Shown: piece by piece, positions 55,532 to 63,617 of the stretch | Layout: each line of letters begins with the position of its first letter | Position numbering within the stretch: position 1 is the first letter of the stretch | Source: Phycisphaeraceae bacterium | GTDB taxonomy: Bacteria > Planctomycetota > Phycisphaerae > Phycisphaerales > SM1A02 | Assembly: GCA_015709595.1 (NCBI GenBank) | Contig: CP054178.1 | Span: 1,488,001-1,552,000 of the forward strand | Direction: 5' to 3' | DNA length: 64,000 bases | Program-made: the position numbers and the translations under genes | The notes under the pieces: generated by a model | Seen by the model: the letters and a program-made list of their open reading frames with translations, nothing else | The model's database searches: none | Told to the model about the DNA's origin: nothing

Positions 55532-55909
55532 TCAGAGAACTCGGCGGATGAGACCGTCTCGGAGCCGGAGTTCGTTGAAGTTCAGCAGCAGACCGACGGA
55601 TTTGCCTGAAAGGCGGAGGTAGGTCAGCAGCTGCGCTTCGTGAATCGGCTGGACTTTTTCGACGGCCTTGAGTTCAACCACGACAGCATCCTCCACCAGC
55701 AGGTCGATACGAAACCCCGCATCCAGAAGCACGGCATCATAACGCACCGGCACATCGACCTGTCGAGCGAACCGCAGCCCTTCCTTGGCCAACTCGTGCG
55801 CCAGGCACACTTCGTACACGGATTCCAGAAGCCCCGGCCCCAGCGCGCGATGCACGCGGATTGCACAAGCGATGATCCGTTCAGTGATTGCCTCGTGAAG
55901 CAACGCCAT
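55532..55909 (-). CDS. GxxExxY protein (PD-(D/E)XK-like nuclease fold)
   Basis: 125 aa from the ATG at 55909 with GAGGAG six bases upstream. The frame upstream to 56014 reads through the inverted repeat and is rejected. The family signature is in RVHRALGPGLLESVYEVCLA (G-x-x-E-x-x-Y), followed by DLLVEDAVVVELKAVEKVQP with the PD-(D/E)XK-like D, E and K, then HEAQLLTYLRLSGKSVGLLL NFN (in parts). The family is predicted to be a small nuclease, but the activity is not shown. It is the only gene in the inverted-repeat element. Confidence 0.85.
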   Translation of the reverse strand: MALLHEAITERIIACAIRVHRALGPGLLESVYEVCLAHELAKEGLRFARQVDVPVRYDAVLLDAGFRIDLLVEDAVVVELKAVEKVQPIHEAQLLTYLRLSGKSVGLLLNFNELRLRDGLIRRVL

Positions 55910-55981
55910 GACCTGCTCCTCAAGATTCGACTGCAAACTTGGCGGCCTCGCGCTCTCACCGTTTCTCTCTCTTGCTTCCCT

Positions 55982-56014
55982 CTCCGCGGCCCTCCGTGGC
56001 CCTCCGTGTTTCAA
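55982..56014 (-). repeat. 33-bp inverted repeat, right arm
   Basis: Exact reverse complement of 55486-55518; begins CTCCGCGGCCCTCCGTGGCC on the plus strand. It lies before the chosen GxxExxY start. Confidence 0.95.
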
Positions 56015-56018
56015 GACC

Positions 56019-56801
56019 CTACTGCGTCGCCAGGCGGCCGCCGTCCACTGGCAGGTTCACGCCGTTGAGGTACGACGCCTCGGGGGAGCAGAGAAACGCC
56101 ACGACATTGGCCACCTCCTCCGGGGCGGCGAAGCGGCGTGTGGGAATCTGCGCCGCGGAGCGCTCCACCACGTCCTCGTAGGTGGTCGCCTCGCGCGAGG
56201 CGCGGCCCTGCAGCAGCGTGCGCAGCCGCGCGGTGTCGGTGAAGCCGGGGAGCACGTTGTTCACGGTGATGCCGAACGGCCCGAGTTCGTCAGCCAGCGT
56301 GCGTCCCCAGTTGGCCACCGCGCCGCGGATGGTGTTGGACACGCCCAGCCCCTTGATGGGCATGATGACCGACGTGGAGATGATGTTGACGATGCGCCCG
56401 TAGCCCGCCTGGCGCATGCCCGGCGCGACCGCCTGCACCAGCGACTGGCCGCACGCGATGTGCATGGTGAAGGCGTCCAGGTACTCCTCCACCTTCGCCT
56501 CGATGGCCTTGCCGGCGGGCGGGCCGCCGGTGTTGTTGATGAGGATGTGGATCGGACCGTGCGTGAGCGCGTGCGCCATCGCCGCCTGTCGCACGCCCTG
56601 CCAGTCCCTGAAGTCCGCGCACAGGGTGTCGTGCGGTTGGCCGTGTTCACGCGGGAGTTGCTGACGGGTGAGTTCCAGCGCCTCGGCGTGACGGGCGATG
56701 AGCGTGACCGTCGCGCCCGCTCCCGCCAGCGCCATGGCGCAGGCCCTGCCGATGCCCTGCGTCGAGCCGCACACGTACGCACGCTTGTTCACCAGTTGCA
56801 T
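56019..56801 (-). CDS. Short-chain dehydrogenase/reductase-like protein, atypical active site
   Basis: 260 aa. The cofactor-binding loop is CGSTQGIGRACAMALAG and NNTGGPPAGK follows. In place of the usual YxxxK, the protein has VSNTIRGAVANW, so the catalytic Tyr is replaced (Ser/Asn) and Lys by Arg. This SNxxR variant forms a recognised SDR subgroup with uncertain chemistry. The gene precedes the aldehyde dehydrogenase on the same strand with only the IR element between, so the two once formed an operon, possibly for aromatic breakdown. Confidence 0.82.
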   Translation of the reverse strand: MQLVNKRAYVCGSTQGIGRACAMALAGAGATVTLIARHAEALELTRQQLPREHGQPHDTLCADFRDWQGVRQAAMAHALTHGPIHILINNTGGPPAGKAIEAKVEEYLDAFTMHIACGQSLVQAVAPGMRQAGYGRIVNIISTSVIMPIKGLGVSNTIRGAVANWGRTLADELGPFGITVNNVLPGFTDTARLRTLLQGRASREATTYEDVVERSAAQIPTRRFAAPEEVANVVAFLCSPEASYLNGVNLPVDGGRLATQ

Positions 56802-56843
56802 GGGTTCTCCTTGGCGGGTCTTTCCGGACGGACGTTGTCAGTC

Positions 56844-56881
56844 CGACGAAACGACGCCCCGCGCCTCGTCCGGTTTCGTCG
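56844..56881 (-). other. Hairpin between the metal ATPase and the SDR gene
   Basis: CGACGAAAC (56844-56852) and GTTTCGTCG (56873-56881) pair perfectly with a 20-base loop. Possible weak terminator of the upstream ATPase; no T run. Confidence 0.35.
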
Positions 56882-56897
56882 CGGGGTCAAGGGATGG

Positions 56898-58919
56898 TCA
56901 ATGGCGGCCGGGCGAGCGGTGCGCCAGAATCCGCAGTGAGTTGGCCACGACCACCAGCGTCGAGCCCTCGTGTCCCAGCACGCCGATCCACAGGGGAATG
57001 TCGCCGATCACCGTCAGCGTGGCCAGCACCGCGATCACGCCCATGGCGAAGAACAGGTTGGCCAGCATGACGCGCCGCACCCGCCTCGCCAGCGAGATGG
57101 ACCAGGGGATGCGGTCCAGGTCGTCGTGCAGCAGCACCACGTCCGCGGCTTCGAGGGCGGCGTCGGCCCCCACGCCGCCCATCGCCAGCCCCACGTCGGC
57201 CACCGCGAGGGCGGGGGCGTCGTTCACGCCGTCGCCGATGACTGCCAGCCCCCCCACTTCCCGGTGCTCGGCGCGGAGTCGGCGGATCTGCTCCACCTTG
57301 TCCTCGGGCATCAGTTCGGCGCGCACGTCGGTGATGCCCAGCTGCGCCGCCAGGCGCTCGGCGATGATCCGCGCGTCGCCGGTGAGCATGGTGACGCTCT
57401 CCACCCCCGCCGCGGCCAGGTCGCGCGTCAGGTGCTCGGCGCCCACGCGCGGGGTGTCGGCGAGGGTGAGCACGATGGCGTCGCCCTGGTGGGCGATGAC
57501 GATGGCCTTGGCCCCGGTTTCGAGGATGCGCGACACCACCTCGCGCGTGTGCCCGCGGAAGCACACGTCGATCAGCTCCTCGCAGAAGTCGAGGTTCCCG
57601 ATGCGGACGCGCTCGCCCTGGAACACGCCCTCCACGCCGCGTCCCGGCACGTCGGTGAGCGAGGCGAGCTCCCGCGGGTGAAGCTGTCTCTGCTGCGCCA
57701 GCCGCACCACGGCGGCGGCGATGGGGTGGGTGGAGCGCTGCTCGGCGGCGTAGGCGATGGAGAGGAGCGACTCGACATCACCCGCCGCGATGGGGGTGAC
57801 GCGCGTCACCTCGATCTGCCCGGTGGTGAGCGTGCCGGTCTTGTCCAGGGCGACGCGGCGGACGCGCGAGAGCCGCTCGAGCGCGTCGCCTCCCTTGATG
57901 AGCACGCCGGACCTCGCCGCGCGCGACAGCCCGCACAGGGTGGCGGTGGGCGTGGAGATGACCAGCGCGCAGGGGCTGGCCACCACCAGCAGCGTGATGG
58001 CGCGGTACAGGGCGTCGGTGAACGAGTCGCCCCCCAGCAGCATGAACCCCCCATGCGCCAGCCCCGCCAGGATGAACACCGTCACGGTGTAGGGGGTGGA
58101 GAAGCGGTCGATCACGCGCTGCAGCGGCTGGCGGCGCTCCTGGGCCTCCAGCACCAGTTCGAGAATGCGGTGGATGCTTGATTCCTGCACCGGGCGCGTC
58201 ACGCGCACCTCGATGGCCCCGTGCCGGTTGATGGTGCCGGCAAACACGCCGTCATCCACCTTCACGCTGCGAGGCATCGACTCGCCGGTCAGGGATGACT
58301 GGTCCACCTCGGTGTGCCCGTCGGTGACGACGCCGTCGGCGGGAATCGTCTCGCCGGGACGGACGAGCACGACATCGCCGGCGTGCAGTTCCTCCGGCTC
58401 GATGGGCTGCCAGGCGTCGCCGCGCTTCACCAGGGCGTTCTTGGGCATGAGCTTGTTCAGCCGCGACACCGCGTCGCGGGCCTTGTTCATGGCCCGGTGC
58501 TCCAGCCCGCCCGCGAGCGTGAACATGAAGAGGAGCAGGGCGCCTTCCTCCGGGTGGCCGATGCCCGCCGAGAGGAACGCGCCGACCACCATGAGCACAT
58601 CAATGTCGGGCCTGAAGGCGCGCAGCGACTCGAGCGCCGCGCGCACGCCATGCACCGAGCCGAGCGCGAGGGACCCATACACCAGCCCCAGCCCGACCTG
58701 ACCCAGCGCGGGGCTTGGCTCGGCGGCGAATTCCCAGAGCAGGAATCCGACCAGCAGCGTGATGCCGCACCAGATCGCCAGCGGCAACTGGCTGGCGTCG
58801 CTGACCCACCAGGCCAGGCCGCTGGGTCGGGCTGTCTTTCGAGGTTCACCCGATTCGCGCGATGTCGCCGGGGCGGCTTGCCCATCCGTCCGGCTGGAGA
58901 GGTCGAGTGGTGTGTGCAT
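56898..58919 (-). CDS. P1B-type metal-transporting ATPase (SPC type)
   Basis: 673 aa. DKTGTLTTGQ is the phosphorylation site, TGESMP the actuator motif, MLTGDA and GDGVNDAPAL the hinge. The metal-binding membrane motif is SPCALVIS rather than CPC, and TM near the C-terminus has GHEGSTLVVVANSLRIL. SPC with HEGST is typical of the P1B-4 group (cobalt or other divalent ions, possibly ferrous iron or zinc). No N-terminal metal-binding (HMA) domain is present. Predicted to export a divalent metal. It ends 96 bases before the SDR start. Confidence 0.93.
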   Translation of the reverse strand: MHTPLDLSSRTDGQAAPATSRESGEPRKTARPSGLAWWVSDASQLPLAIWCGITLLVGFLLWEFAAEPSPALGQVGLGLVYGSLALGSVHGVRAALESLRAFRPDIDVLMVVGAFLSAGIGHPEEGALLLFMFTLAGGLEHRAMNKARDAVSRLNKLMPKNALVKRGDAWQPIEPEELHAGDVVLVRPGETIPADGVVTDGHTEVDQSSLTGESMPRSVKVDDGVFAGTINRHGAIEVRVTRPVQESSIHRILELVLEAQERRQPLQRVIDRFSTPYTVTVFILAGLAHGGFMLLGGDSFTDALYRAITLLVVASPCALVISTPTATLCGLSRAARSGVLIKGGDALERLSRVRRVALDKTGTLTTGQIEVTRVTPIAAGDVESLLSIAYAAEQRSTHPIAAAVVRLAQQRQLHPRELASLTDVPGRGVEGVFQGERVRIGNLDFCEELIDVCFRGHTREVVSRILETGAKAIVIAHQGDAIVLTLADTPRVGAEHLTRDLAAAGVESVTMLTGDARIIAERLAAQLGITDVRAELMPEDKVEQIRRLRAEHREVGGLAVIGDGVNDAPALAVADVGLAMGGVGADAALEAADVVLLHDDLDRIPWSISLARRVRRVMLANLFFAMGVIAVLATLTVIGDIPLWIGVLGHEGSTLVVVANSLRILAHRSPGRH

Positions 58920-58973
58920 CGTCCGATTAGCGTAGCGCGAAGCGGGACGGAGCCCGGCGACGACGGGATCGCC

Positions 58974-60776
58974 TCACCGCCCCACCGGGCGCCCATCCGG
59001 CCCCAGCGAGGGCGGCAGGTCGGTCCAGGCGCGCAGGTTGACTTCGATGCGGCCGGGGTCGGGTCGCCACGGAACCGCCGGGTTGGGGGCGGTCTCCACC
59101 CCCCCGCTGTCGCCGTGCGTGCGCAGGAAGCCGATGCCCACGCCCCGGTCGGTTGAGGCGATCAGCCACGGATCGGGCAGCACCACGCGACAGAACCAGC
59201 GATCGCCGAGCGAGCGACGATGCACCTCCATCGCATCCTCGTGTCCGCCCGCCCAGAGCCGGTACCACCCGACTTCCGGCACGGTGATCGCCGCCACCGG
59301 GTTCTCCGATGGTCCGATCAGGATGGTGACGGCCTCCACGCCTCGAGTATCCAGCGGACCCGAGGCCCGGTTGAGCAGCACCGCCTGTCCCGGCGGACCC
59401 CCGGGGCGGAAGCATTCCACGAAGACCTCCCATCGCCCGTCAGCGCGGCGGATGGCCACGTTGGTGGACCATTCCGGCTCGGCGGGGAGCAGGTTGTTCG
59501 CGTTCACTTCCGCCAGGGTGAGTGGGGGTTGGAACGGACCCATCAGCAGACCGGGAGGCGTGGCCTCGAACACCCGCGGACGGATGGCGAAGCGGCGCTT
59601 CGATCGACCGGAGTCGATCTCCAGCAGCGGTTGAATGGTCCGCCGCGCTCCCAGCGGACCGGCGGGGGGCGGCGCCGGTCGATCGACGAATACCCGCGTC
59701 AGCACGCCCGGAGGCAGTTCCACGGCGGTGGGGATCTCGGCGGCGTCGCGCTGGGCGTCGCCCCACACCCAGCGGAAGCGCACCACCCGCTCCACTCGAC
59801 CGGCGTTGGTCATGGCCAGACGCACCTGGTCGCCCTCGTCGCCGTCGGGCCAGAAGAGCACCATTTCGTGTCCGTCCACCCAGCCGTTGGCCTCCGCCGG
59901 TAGGGAGGAATCGGGTCGTGAGAAGTCCAGCAGCACGCGCAGCAGGGCCGAGAGTTCGAGCCCGTCGGTCACCCAGGCGGCGAAGGGCATGCCCCGATCC
60001 TCGCAGATGGCGGTCAACTGCTCGCGGCAGGCGCGAGCGGCGCTGACGCTGCGCGACGCCAGACGCCCCAGCGCCAGCAGCCACAGGTCGGCGTGGTATC
60101 GCGCCACCAGCATCTGCGCCTCGTCCCCGGCGGGCGGGGGCGGGGGAACCCGCAGTTTCGAGGCCAGCAGCACCCATCGCCAGTACTCGAAGGGATTGTC
60201 GGGATCGGGCCGATGCGGCGCCGTGAAGCGGTCGAGCGGCGGACCCGAGGCGTCGATCGGACCGTCGTCAAACGGGTCGTGCGGGATCGTCCGCCACGTC
60301 GGGTTGAGCGTCACGCCCAGCACCCGCACCGTGCCACCGGCGTCCGCCGGAACCCGCGCCACCAGGTGCGGCCGGCCCAGGCCGAGCGACGAATCGTCGG
60401 TCGGTTCGATCGCCCGAACGTTGAGCCAGGTGGGCGGGGTGGTCCAGTGCAGATCGCGCGGTCGATCGCTGGCGTAGAGCCAGATGACCTGCCCCGTTAC
60501 ATCGCCCCCCTGCTGATAGCGCACCGACAGCGTGCGCGGCCAGTTGTCGCCGTGCCTCTCCGCGTCCAGAGGCAGGAACAGCGCGCCCCCCGGCGCCAGC
60601 ACCGGGTCGGCGATGGCGGGATCAAGACGCACGCCCTGTACCGAATCCCCCCGGGCCATCGGTGCATCCGACAGGGTCCACACGACCAGCGCCGTCACCA
60701 CGATCCGCATCACGCGAGTGAAGGCGCGGCATCGGGCGGCCGACAACAGCAGGAGCGGCGGGTGTTCCGTCGTCAT
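58974..60776 (-). CDS. Exported protein of unknown function
   Basis: 600 aa with an N-terminal hydrophobic segment (VMRIVVTALVVWTLSDAPMA). The rest is mainly beta-type with a helical middle part (EAQMLVARYHADLWLLALGR) and a Pro-rich piece. Repeated phrases such as PGGALFLPLD and PPGVLTRVFVDRPAPPPAG suggest two carbohydrate-binding-like beta domains. No motif matches a family I know. Alone between the metal ATPase and the plus-strand CBM-like gene. Confidence 0.72.
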   Translation of the reverse strand: MTTEHPPLLLLSAARCRAFTRVMRIVVTALVVWTLSDAPMARGDSVQGVRLDPAIADPVLAPGGALFLPLDAERHGDNWPRTLSVRYQQGGDVTGQVIWLYASDRPRDLHWTTPPTWLNVRAIEPTDDSSLGLGRPHLVARVPADAGGTVRVLGVTLNPTWRTIPHDPFDDGPIDASGPPLDRFTAPHRPDPDNPFEYWRWVLLASKLRVPPPPPAGDEAQMLVARYHADLWLLALGRLASRSVSAARACREQLTAICEDRGMPFAAWVTDGLELSALLRVLLDFSRPDSSLPAEANGWVDGHEMVLFWPDGDEGDQVRLAMTNAGRVERVVRFRWVWGDAQRDAAEIPTAVELPPGVLTRVFVDRPAPPPAGPLGARRTIQPLLEIDSGRSKRRFAIRPRVFEATPPGLLMGPFQPPLTLAEVNANNLLPAEPEWSTNVAIRRADGRWEVFVECFRPGGPPGQAVLLNRASGPLDTRGVEAVTILIGPSENPVAAITVPEVGWYRLWAGGHEDAMEVHRRSLGDRWFCRVVLPDPWLIASTDRGVGIGFLRTHGDSGGVETAPNPAVPWRPDPGRIEVNLRAWTDLPPSLGPDGRPVGR

Positions 60777-60895
60777 GGGTGGGGTCTTGGAGTCGCTGAA
60801 AGAACCTCGGGCCGTTCGCCAAGGAGTAGACGAGGCCGCGAGGCACGCGGGCGCGGAACATGGTACACCCCCGCCCCGGTCGGGAGAATCCGCTC

Positions 60896-61207
60896 ATGGT
60901 GCGAATCGAAAGCAGCGGCGACGTGACCTTTGAACTGCACGACCCCGGCGCCCGCCAGGTGCTGCTGGTCGGCGCCTTCGACTCGTGGCACGAGCAGCGC
61001 CTGCCCATGCGGCGCGACGAGCGAGGCACATGGCGACTGACGGTGCAGGCCGGACCCGGCTGCCACCTCTTCCGCTACCTGATCGACGGCCGTCGCTGGC
61101 GGCTGGATGAGGCGGCGCATGGCGTTCATCGCACCGCCGATGGACAGGTCAAGAGCCGATGCTGGCGTCCGCCTCTTACGCAGGATCCCGACGCGATCGC
61201 GGCGTGA
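60896..61207 (+). CDS. Small CBM48/AMPK-type glycogen-binding domain protein
   Basis: 103 aa from the ATG at 60896 (GGGAG ten bases upstream). The fold signature is VTFELHDPGARQVLLVGAFD SWHEQRLPM (two parts), then GTWRLTVQAGPGCHLFRYLI DGRRW. This is an isolated domain of the isoamylase N-terminal / AMPK beta type that normally binds glycogen or starch. As a stand-alone protein it may target or regulate glycogen enzymes. The C-terminal ~15 residues lack conservation. Confidence 0.82.
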   Translation: MVRIESSGDVTFELHDPGARQVLLVGAFDSWHEQRLPMRRDERGTWRLTVQAGPGCHLFRYLIDGRRWRLDEAAHGVHRTADGQVKSRCWRPPLTQDPDAIAA

Positions 61208-61453
61208 AGCAAGAGGAGCGGAAGAGCAGGACGGGCTGTCGGGCGTGCCCGCTGTGCCGCACGGCATATGCCGGGTGTGCCACGGCTCTGTGAGCCGTGC
61301 GAGCGCCAGGTGTGCCACGGCTCTGTGAGCCGTGCGAGCGCCAGGTGTGCCACGGCTCTGTGAGCCGTGCGAGCGTTCCGGAGCGATCCGTCGCACGGCC
61401 GACACGGCCGTGGCACGCAGTCGAACGCCGCACGCTCGTGGCGCGCGAGCGGC
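61208..61453. other. Intergenic region with tandem palindromic repeats
   Basis: About 245 bases between convergent genes. It holds three 35-bp repeat units (61274-61378). A related inverted piece, CACGGCCGTGGCA, lies at about 61404-61416. No gene seen. Confidence 0.6.
61274..61378. repeat. Three tandem 35-bp units containing a hairpin
   Basis: Units start at 61274, 61309 and 61344. Each contains CACGGCTCTGTGAGCCGTG, an 8-bp stem with a TGT loop. The first two are perfect, and the third diverges in the last four bases. The array lacks spacers, so it is not CRISPR. Confidence 0.9.
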
Positions 61454-62392
61454 TCACTCCACCCCGTAGGGCTCGACCGTGCCGTTGACCTCCAGCACCA
61501 CGGGCGAGGCGGGGCGAAGACGGGCGCGCTGGCGACGGATCAGTGATTCGCGTGACGCGGCCCGCACGGCGGGCATGGGCGTCAGGCGATCCGCCGCGAT
61601 GATCCCGGATGCGTTCGCCGCCGGATGACCGGCGCGCTGGCGTTTCACCATCTCGGCGATGGCGGGCAGGGCCTCGATGACCCGAAGCGTGCCGTCGAAG
61701 TCCTCCACCACCGCGGTGCAGTTTTCGATCCAGTCGCCGCAGTTGTAGTAGGTGAAGCCCTCCTCCACGCGCTCCTCCGGCTTGTGAATGTGCCCGCAGA
61801 TGACCCCCTGCAACCCCCGGCGGCGGGCTTCCTGCATCAGGGCGTCCTCGAAGCGGCTGATGTAGGTGCAGGCGGACTTCACGCGACCCTTCACGTACTG
61901 CGCCAGCGACCAGTACGGCTTGCCGCGCCACCGGCGCACCGCGTTGTACACGCGGTTGAGGCGGATGAGCCACTCATACGCCATGCTGCCGGCCATCGAC
62001 ACCAGCCGCGAGTGACGCACCACCAGGTCGAACTGATCCCCGTGAATGACAAGAAACCGCCGGTGGTCGGCGGTTTCATGCACGGCCTGATCCGCGATGC
62101 GGACCCCGCCCAGCTGCATGCCCAGGTATTCGCGCACCGCCTCGTCGTGATTGCCGGGAATGAAGACGACCTGAGCGCCATCCTGAATCAGCCGCAGCAC
62201 CTGCTGCAGCACCTCGTGATGCTCCACCGGCCAGTAGACGCGGGTTCGCATGCGCCACAGGTCAACCACGTCCCCCACCAGGTAGAGCGTCTCGCAGGTC
62301 AGGCAGCGCAGGAATCGAACCAGGTCGCGGGCCTGGCTCCCCCGGCTGCCGAGGTGCGTGTCGCTGATGAAGACGGTTCGGTAGTGAAGCAT
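61454..62392 (-). CDS. LpxH-like metallophosphoesterase
   Basis: 312 aa. The calcineurin-like metal ligands are all present: SDTHLGS, LVGDVVDLW, IPGNHDE, VIHGDQFDLV and CGHIHKPE. The family includes UDP-2,3-diacylglucosamine hydrolases (LpxH and LpxH2) of lipid A synthesis, and DLWRMRTRVYW with SMAYEWLIRLNR fits the LpxH2-type. The C-terminal ~70 residues beyond IAEMVKRQRAG are an additional tail. Lipid A genes are not visible nearby, so substrate assignment is moderate. Confidence 0.85.
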   Translation of the reverse strand: MLHYRTVFISDTHLGSRGSQARDLVRFLRCLTCETLYLVGDVVDLWRMRTRVYWPVEHHEVLQQVLRLIQDGAQVVFIPGNHDEAVREYLGMQLGGVRIADQAVHETADHRRFLVIHGDQFDLVVRHSRLVSMAGSMAYEWLIRLNRVYNAVRRWRGKPYWSLAQYVKGRVKSACTYISRFEDALMQEARRRGLQGVICGHIHKPEERVEEGFTYYNCGDWIENCTAVVEDFDGTLRVIEALPAIAEMVKRQRAGHPAANASGIIAADRLTPMPAVRAASRESLIRRQRARLRPASPVVLEVNGTVEPYGVE

Positions 62393-62728
62393 GTCCTGTC
62401 TCCCGGAAGCACTCAGAGCGGCACAGGTCCAGCGGCCCAGGCGTCAGTGGCCCAGGCGTCCCGCCTGTGACCCCCGCCTCTCGCAGGATTCTTCGACCAC
62501 CCCTGTGCGCACCCGGACGGCATCGCGCATGGATCGCGCCACGGATGCGCTCAAACCCGGTTCAAACCCCTGGAACGGCCTCGGAGACCCTCCAAGGCGC
62601 GGTTTTCTGACCACCGGCCCATCGAGCGGCATCCAAGTCGGTGTGGAATATGGCATGATCGCGGCCCGTCCCTGTTCCGGGGGTCGAGGGGCTGGGTGCG
62701 GCTCGTGCAGGCAGGAAGGAGTCGGACG
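62393..62728. other. Intergenic region upstream of the coiled-coil secreted protein
   Basis: About 335 bases between divergent genes. It has a duplicated GGCCCAGGCGTC (62434 and 62449 region) and the palindrome CAGGCGTCCCGCCTG at 62453-62467, a member of another dispersed repeat type. AAGGAG before 62729 is the ribosome site. No other feature seen. Confidence 0.5.
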
Positions 62729-63595
62729 ATGAAGTTGCTTCACCCGGCGTGGCTGATCGGGTTCTCGGTGCTGGCGGCATCGCCGCTGGCGATTGAGCCG
62801 TCGCAGGATGACCCCGTCTCCGTGCAGGCCGCCCCCTCGACGCCTGTGGACCCGCAGCACGCCTACATCAAGGCGCTGCTCGAGGAGATCGCGCGGCTGG
62901 AGAAGGCCCTGAGCCAGGCCCGTCACGAGCTGGCCAGCGTGAAACTGAAGAACGATCAGGCCGAACGCGAGCTGGCGGAAATCCGCCAGTTCCTGGTCGA
63001 CCACCGGGAGTTCGGCGACGACTTCGCCCGCTACCGCGAGGTCAAGGCCATCACCGAGCGTGAGGAGCGCCGGCGCACCGCCGAGGAGCTGCGCCTCAAG
63101 CGCGAGGAAGAGGCCGGCCGCCGCGCCGCCGAGCGCTCGCAGGGGCGGCAACAGCGCGAGGCGGAACGGGCCGAGGAGGAAAAGCAGGAGAACTTCCGCA
63201 AGGCCGGATTCCAGCCGCTGGGGCTGGAAACCTACCTGGGACGCGTGGGGTTCTTCTATCACACCGAGCGGTCCACCGGGGCTCGCGTGGAGTACGAGCC
63301 CATCATCGGGCACTTCCTCGAGCCGGTGGAGCGATCGCGCATCGACTTCTCCCGCATGACCATCTCCGGCAGCGTGCTCAACAACTCGGACGAGGTGCGC
63401 AACATCGGGGTGGCCATTGCGTTCTTCGACCGCCGGGGCAACCAGGTGGGCGCCGCGACGGTGCAGATCAACAACGCCAGGCCCAACGTCCCCTACCCCT
63501 TCACCACCGTGGTGGACATGGCCCTGGACGGCCCGTTCGCCAAGTCGTCGAGCTGGGTGCTCTACGCCGACCCGGTTCCGCCCGCGGGCGGATGA
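62729..63595 (+). CDS. Secreted coiled-coil protein of unknown function
   Basis: 288 aa from the ATG at 62729 (AAGGAG nine bases upstream). The signal is MKLLHPAWLIGFSVLAASPL. Residues ~45-160 are a charged coiled coil (ALSQARHELASVKLKNDQAE, EEAGRRAAERSQGRQQREAE). The C-terminal ~115 residues are a beta domain (RMTISGSVLNNSDEVRNIGV) of the kind seen in FxLYD-type proteins. Function unknown; extracytoplasmic. Confidence 0.8.
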   Translation: MKLLHPAWLIGFSVLAASPLAIEPSQDDPVSVQAAPSTPVDPQHAYIKALLEEIARLEKALSQARHELASVKLKNDQAERELAEIRQFLVDHREFGDDFARYREVKAITEREERRRTAEELRLKREEEAGRRAAERSQGRQQREAERAEEEKQENFRKAGFQPLGLETYLGRVGFFYHTERSTGARVEYEPIIGHFLEPVERSRIDFSRMTISGSVLNNSDEVRNIGVAIAFFDRRGNQVGAATVQINNARPNVPYPFTTVVDMALDGPFAKSSSWVLYADPVPPAGG

Positions 63596-63617
63596 CCGCG
63601 ACGCGACGACGGTCGCG

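Larger units (their letters stand above)
55486..56014. mobile_element. GxxExxY gene inside a perfect 33-bp inverted repeat
   Basis: The 33 bases at 55486-55518 (beginning TTGAAACACGGAGGGCCACG) are the exact reverse complement of 55982-56014. They bracket only the GxxExxY gene. The element fills almost all of the gap between the aldehyde dehydrogenase (11 bases) and the SDR (5 bases). Similar repeat-bounded GxxExxY units are scattered in some planctomycete-type genomes. No transposase is encoded, so it would be non-autonomous. Confidence 0.65.

Noticed and set aside
61274-61378. CRISPR array
   Set aside because: Units are contiguous with no unique spacers, and no cas genes occur in the window.
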